64,000 nucleotides of DNA from Streptomyces koelreuteriae (GTDB lineage Bacteria; Actinomycetota; Actinomycetes; Streptomycetales; Streptomycetaceae), in assembly GCF_018604545.1 (NCBI RefSeq), contig NZ_CP075896.1, positions 3,348,001-3,412,000 of the forward strand, written 5' to 3'. The position numbers were made by a program, and so were the translations under genes. The notes below the pieces were generated by a model, which saw only the letters and a list, made by a program, of their open reading frames with translations, did not search any database and had not been told where the DNA came from. Of this stretch, positions 60,859 through 64,000 are shown in pieces. Position 1 is the stretch's first letter; each line of letters opens with the position of its first letter.

Positions 60859-63800
60859 GTGCGCCTGACTCTGACCGTCGTCGACCCGTACGGCGGTGGC
60901 ACCGCCGACGTCGTGCTCGATGCCGATCCTGAGTCCACCGTGGGGGACATCGCCCAGGAGCTGGCCAAGCAGGTGGGGCACAGCGGGGCGCAGGTCATCC
61001 CGCTCGGACAGCAGCGGCACGCGCCGGCGAACAACGCGCCTCTGGTCTACGTCGACGGCTACCCCGTCGATCCGCACGCCACCGTCGTCGGTTCGCCCCT
61101 GCGCGAGGGCGCCGTCGTCAGCCTTCAGGATCCGTCCGGGTGTCTGCCGGGTGAGCCCACCGGGCTCGTGGAGCTGCGGGTCGTCGGCGGGCCGGCCGCC
61201 GGGTTCGTGCACCGGCTCGGGGTCGGGCGGTACGACATCGGCAGCGGGGCCGCCTCGTACATCCGTATCGACGATCCCGAGGTCGACGCCCGGGCCCTCA
61301 CCCTCTCCGTGGCCACCGACGGCACCTGCCAGGTCGCCGTGCACATGGACAAGGAGCACGTCACCCTCGACGGCACATCCCTCGCCGAGAGCGAGAAGGA
61401 AGAGCCCGGCGACAAGAAGAGCGAGAAGAAGAAGCAGAAGCAGAAGGACGACAGCGGCGAGAAGAAGAAGGGCGGGCCCGGTGCGTGGCCCCTCGGGGGG
61501 CAGATCGCCCTCGGGAACAGCCTGCTCGAACTCACCCGGTACACGCCCCCGAACGCGGCCCTGAAGTGGTCCGACGACGGGGTCGGTCTGGACTACAACC
61601 GTCCTCCGCGGCTGCGTCCGCCCGAGCGGCAGACCAACTTCCGGCTGCCGTCGCCGCCCCGTGACTACGAGGCCCGGCCGCTGCCCTGGCTGATGGCGCT
61701 GACGCCGCTCGTCGGTGCCGTCGTGTCGGTGCTGATCTTCCAGAAGTGGTACTACCTGATCATGGCCGGCCTGGCCCCGATCCTGCTCTTCGCGAACTAC
61801 TACAACGACAAGAAGCACGGGCGTAAGTCCCATGCCAAGCAGGTCGAGGAGTACAAGGAGCAGAAGGAGCGGATCGAGAAGGACGCGCAGGACGCGCTCG
61901 TCGCCGAGCGGACCGACCGGCGGCATGCCCTTCCCGATCCGGCGACCGTCCTCGCCCTCGGGACCGGGCCGCGGACCCGGCTCTGGGAGCGGCGGCGCAC
62001 CGACCGTGATCATCTGCTCGTGCGGTTCGGGACCGGGCAGCTGCCCTCCGAGGTCGTGCTCGACGACCCCGAGCAGGACGACCACCGCCGGCACGTGACC
62101 TGGAAGATCGAGGACGCCCCGGTCGCGCTGCATCTGCGCACCCTCGGGGTGATCGGCATGGCCGGGCCCGGGGACTCCGCCCGGGCTCTCGGGCGGTGGG
62201 CCGTGGCGCAGACCGCGGCGCTGCACAGCCCGATGGACGTGCAGTTCTACGTACTCAGCGAGAACGCCGCGCAGGAGTCCTGGGACTGGACGCGCTGGCT
62301 GCCGCACGCCCGGCCGTCCGGCGGGCAGGACGTCAACGCGCTGATCGGGACCGACGCCGAGACCGTCGGTGCCCGGATCGGCGAGCTGACGCAGATCCTC
62401 GACGCGCGCAAGAAGGCCGCCGAGGAGAACAAGTCGCAGGCCGGTTCGAGCTTCAGCGATCCCGACATCGTCGTCGTGTGGGACGGGTCCCGGCGGCTGC
62501 GGTCCCTCCCCGGCGTCGTGCGGTTGCTGCGCGAGGGGCCCGCGGTGTCCATGTTCGCCATCTGCCTGGACGCCGAGGAGCGGTTCCTGCCCGGCGAGTG
62601 CCAGGCGTACGTCGTCGCCGAGCCGAAGGCCCAGGAGTACGAGCCCGCCCAGCAGGTCCCGCAGCAGGCCCAGCAGCAGGTCGCCGGCGGGTTCCCCTCC
62701 TTCCAGGCCTGGCACACCACCTCCCAGCAGCCCGAACAGGCCGGGCGCAGCGAGCAGTTGCGGCTGCGCGTCGAGGAGGCCGGTGCGGAGCGGCTGAAGG
62801 ACGTACGGCCCGACTTCGTCTCCGCGGCCTGGTGCCTCAGGCTCGCCCGGTCGCTGTCGGCGCTGCGGGACATCAGCGGGGAGACCGAGGACTCGGCGCT
62901 GCCGGGTTCGAGCCGGCTGCTGGACGTGCTGCAGCTGGAGCCGCCGACGAGTGACGCGATCACGGCGCGGTGGCGGATGGGCGGGCAGTCGACGCTGGCC
63001 GTCATCGGTGAGTCGTACGACGGGGCGTTCGGGATCGACATCCGCAAGGACGGTCCGCACGGCCTCATCGCCGGTACGACGGGTTCCGGTAAGTCGGAGC
63101 TGCTGCAGACCATCGTGGCGGCGCTGGCCGTGGCGAACACGCCCGAGAACATGACCTTCGTGCTGGTCGACTACAAGGGTGGCGCGGCCTTCAAGGACTG
63201 TGTGCATCTGCCGCACACCGTCGGCATGGTGACCGACCTCGACGCCCACCTGGTGGAGCGGGCCCTGGAGTCGCTGGGTGCCGAGCTGCACCGGCGCGAG
63301 CACATCCTGGCCTCCGCCGACACCAAGGACATCGAGGACTACCAGGACCTGGTGCGCCGGGATCCCTCGCACCAGCCGGTGCCCCGGCTGCTCATCGTCA
63401 TCGACGAGTTCGCGTCCATGGTGCGTGACCTGCCCGACTTCGTGACCGGGCTCGTGAACATCGCCCAGCGAGGCCGTTCCCTCGGCATCCATCTGCTGCT
63501 GGCCACCCAGCGGCCGTCCGGTGTCGTGTCGCCCGAGATCCGCGCCAACACCAACCTCCGTATCGCGCTGCGCGTGACGGACGGCGGTGAGTCGTCCGAC
63601 GTGATCGACTCGCCCGAGGCCGGGCACATCTCCAAGAACACCCCGGGCCGCGCCTACGCCCGCCTCGGCCACGCCTCCCTGGTCCCCTTCCAGTCGGGGC
63701 GCGTGGGTGGCCGTCGGCCCGGTGCGGCCGACCCGGCCGTGCTCATGCCCTGGGTGGGCCCGCTGACCTGGGAGGACCTGGGCCGGGCTGCGCTGGTCAA

Positions 63801-64000
63801 GCCCAAGGCGGAGGCCCGTGAGGAAGAGGAGATCACCGACCTCAAGGTCCTCGTCGACACGATCCGCGACGCCAACAGCTCGCTCGGCATCCCGCCGCAG
63901 CACAGCCCGTGGCTGCCCGCGCTCGACGAGACGCTGCTGCTGGACGACGTCGAACTCCCCGCGTTCGCGGGCGGCCCCGGCAAGCTGCCGCCGGCCCCGT
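60859..64000 (+). CDS. eccC: Type VII secretion FtsK/SpoIIIE ATPase (EccC/EssC-type), C-terminus beyond window
   Basis: The motor of a type VII secretion system, 1,047 codons visible. The N-terminal part (RLTLTVVDPYGGG ... ) and an FHA-like segment are followed by a Lys-rich insertion (about 180-210). A membrane hairpin (about 277-315, PWLMALTPLVGAVVSVLIF, YYLIMAGLAPILLFANYY) follows. The first FtsK ATPase module has Walker A GTTGSGKS (739-746) and Walker B LLIVIDE (844-850), then ATQRPSG. A second module would lie to the right of the window. Two N-terminal domains plus membrane anchor resemble EssC. GTG at 60859 is the start. Its substrates are likely the WXG100-like proteins and effectors in this window. 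Confidence 0.92.
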   Translation, partial: MRLTLTVVDPYGGGTADVVLDADPESTVGDIAQELAKQVGHSGAQVIPLGQQRHAPANNAPLVYVDGYPVDPHATVVGSPLREGAVVSLQDPSGCLPGEPTGLVELRVVGGPAAGFVHRLGVGRYDIGSGAASYIRIDDPEVDARALTLSVATDGTCQVAVHMDKEHVTLDGTSLAESEKEEPGDKKSEKKKQKQKDDSGEKKKGGPGAWPLGGQIALGNSLLELTRYTPPNAALKWSDDGVGLDYNRPPRLRPPERQTNFRLPSPPRDYEARPLPWLMALTPLVGAVVSVLIFQKWYYLIMAGLAPILLFANYYNDKKHGRKSHAKQVEEYKEQKERIEKDAQDALVAERTDRRHALPDPATVLALGTGPRTRLWERRRTDRDHLLVRFGTGQLPSEVVLDDPEQDDHRRHVTWKIEDAPVALHLRTLGVIGMAGPGDSARALGRWAVAQTAALHSPMDVQFYVLSENAAQESWDWTRWLPHARPSGGQDVNALIGTDAETVGARIGELTQILDARKKAAEENKSQAGSSFSDPDIVVVWDGSRRLRSLPGVVRLLREGPAVSMFAICLDAEERFLPGECQAYVVAEPKAQEYEPAQQVPQQAQQQVAGGFPSFQAWHTTSQQPEQAGRSEQLRLRVEEAGAERLKDVRPDFVSAAWCLRLARSLSALRDISGETEDSALPGSSRLLDVLQLEPPTSDAITARWRMGGQSTLAVIGESYDGAFGIDIRKDGPHGLIAGTTGSGKSELLQTIVAALAVANTPENMTFVLVDYKGGAAFKDCVHLPHTVGMVTDLDAHLVERALESLGAELHRREHILASADTKDIEDYQDLVRRDPSHQPVPRLLIVIDEFASMVRDLPDFVTGLVNIAQRGRSLGIHLLLATQRPSGVVSPEIRANTNLRIALRVTDGGESSDVIDSPEAGHISKNTPGRAYARLGHASLVPFQSGRVGGRRPGAADPAVLMPWVGPLTWEDLGRAALVKPKAEAREEEEITDLKVLVDTIRDANSSLGIPPQHSPWLPALDETLLLDDVELPAFAGGPGKLPPAP

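Noticed and set aside
60853..63903. A 1,016-residue open frame opposite the EccC gene
   Set aside because: It mirrors a gene with intact Walker motifs and has the same biased composition as other antisense frames.
1..64000. CRISPR arrays, tRNA, rRNA and intact insertion sequences
   Set aside because: None was found by eye; the tandem repeats present are inside coding sequence and have no spacer structure.

Overview
The window is high-GC actinobacterial DNA and almost certainly a Streptomyces chromosome. It encodes the futalosine-route menaquinone enzyme MqnC, a complete Tad pilus operon, many Sec lipoproteins with TAC lipoboxes, GTG and TTG starts, and a type VII (ESX/WXG100) secretion ATPase. 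No rRNA, tRNA, CRISPR array or intact insertion sequence was seen.

Layout. 1-2840: electron-transfer/menaquinone genes (partial FAD oxidoreductase, menG) with a GNAT acetyltransferase and a PASTA protein. 2864-6698: a three-gene envelope-polysaccharide operon (small membrane protein, deacetylase/GT2 fusion, acyltransferase 3). 6910-7947: a GH18-like lipoprotein. 7992-9655: mqnC and a small HutI-like protein. 9761-13476: prepilin peptidase and a LysM/BTAD membrane protein. 13795-17364: two tandem copies (A, B) of a two-gene cassette, a Cys-containing lipoprotein overlapping a secreted protein of about 350 residues. 17383-22931: a putative immunity gene, a 1,538-residue WXG/RHS toxin and a divergent WXG100-like gene. 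22997-25567: a small double-glycine peptide and a Ser/Thr kinase. 26545-33205: the Tad operon (CpaB, TadZ, TadA, TadB, TadC, pilin, two TadE, TadG). 33627-39533: a lipoprotein, a SUKH-type protein, two related membrane proteins and a flavin monooxygenase. 39544-42940: an LCP protein and a second deacetylase/GT2 fusion. 43098-44031: GntR regulator and two small proteins. 44248-64000: a type VII secretion accessory island with cassette copies C and D, two WXG100-like/effector operons, decayed copies of several of these genes, a third WXG100-like gene and the start of an EccC/EssC-type ATPase that runs off the right edge.

How the genes may work together. The WXG100-like partners, the three large WXG proteins and the FHA/FtsK ATPase form a plausible type VII secretion and polymorphic-effector system. 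The lipoprotein/secreted-protein cassette occurs four times, with a fifth decayed promoter and start, always in this neighbourhood. It shares a start-proximal promoter box at fixed spacing and was copied along with flanking DNA. This cassette is the best candidate here for an undescribed system. A second theme is the paired deacetylase/GT2 fusions: one keeps the deacetylase metal site, while the other has lost it and appears to start at CTG. All functional assignments come from reading motifs and context; no database search was run.
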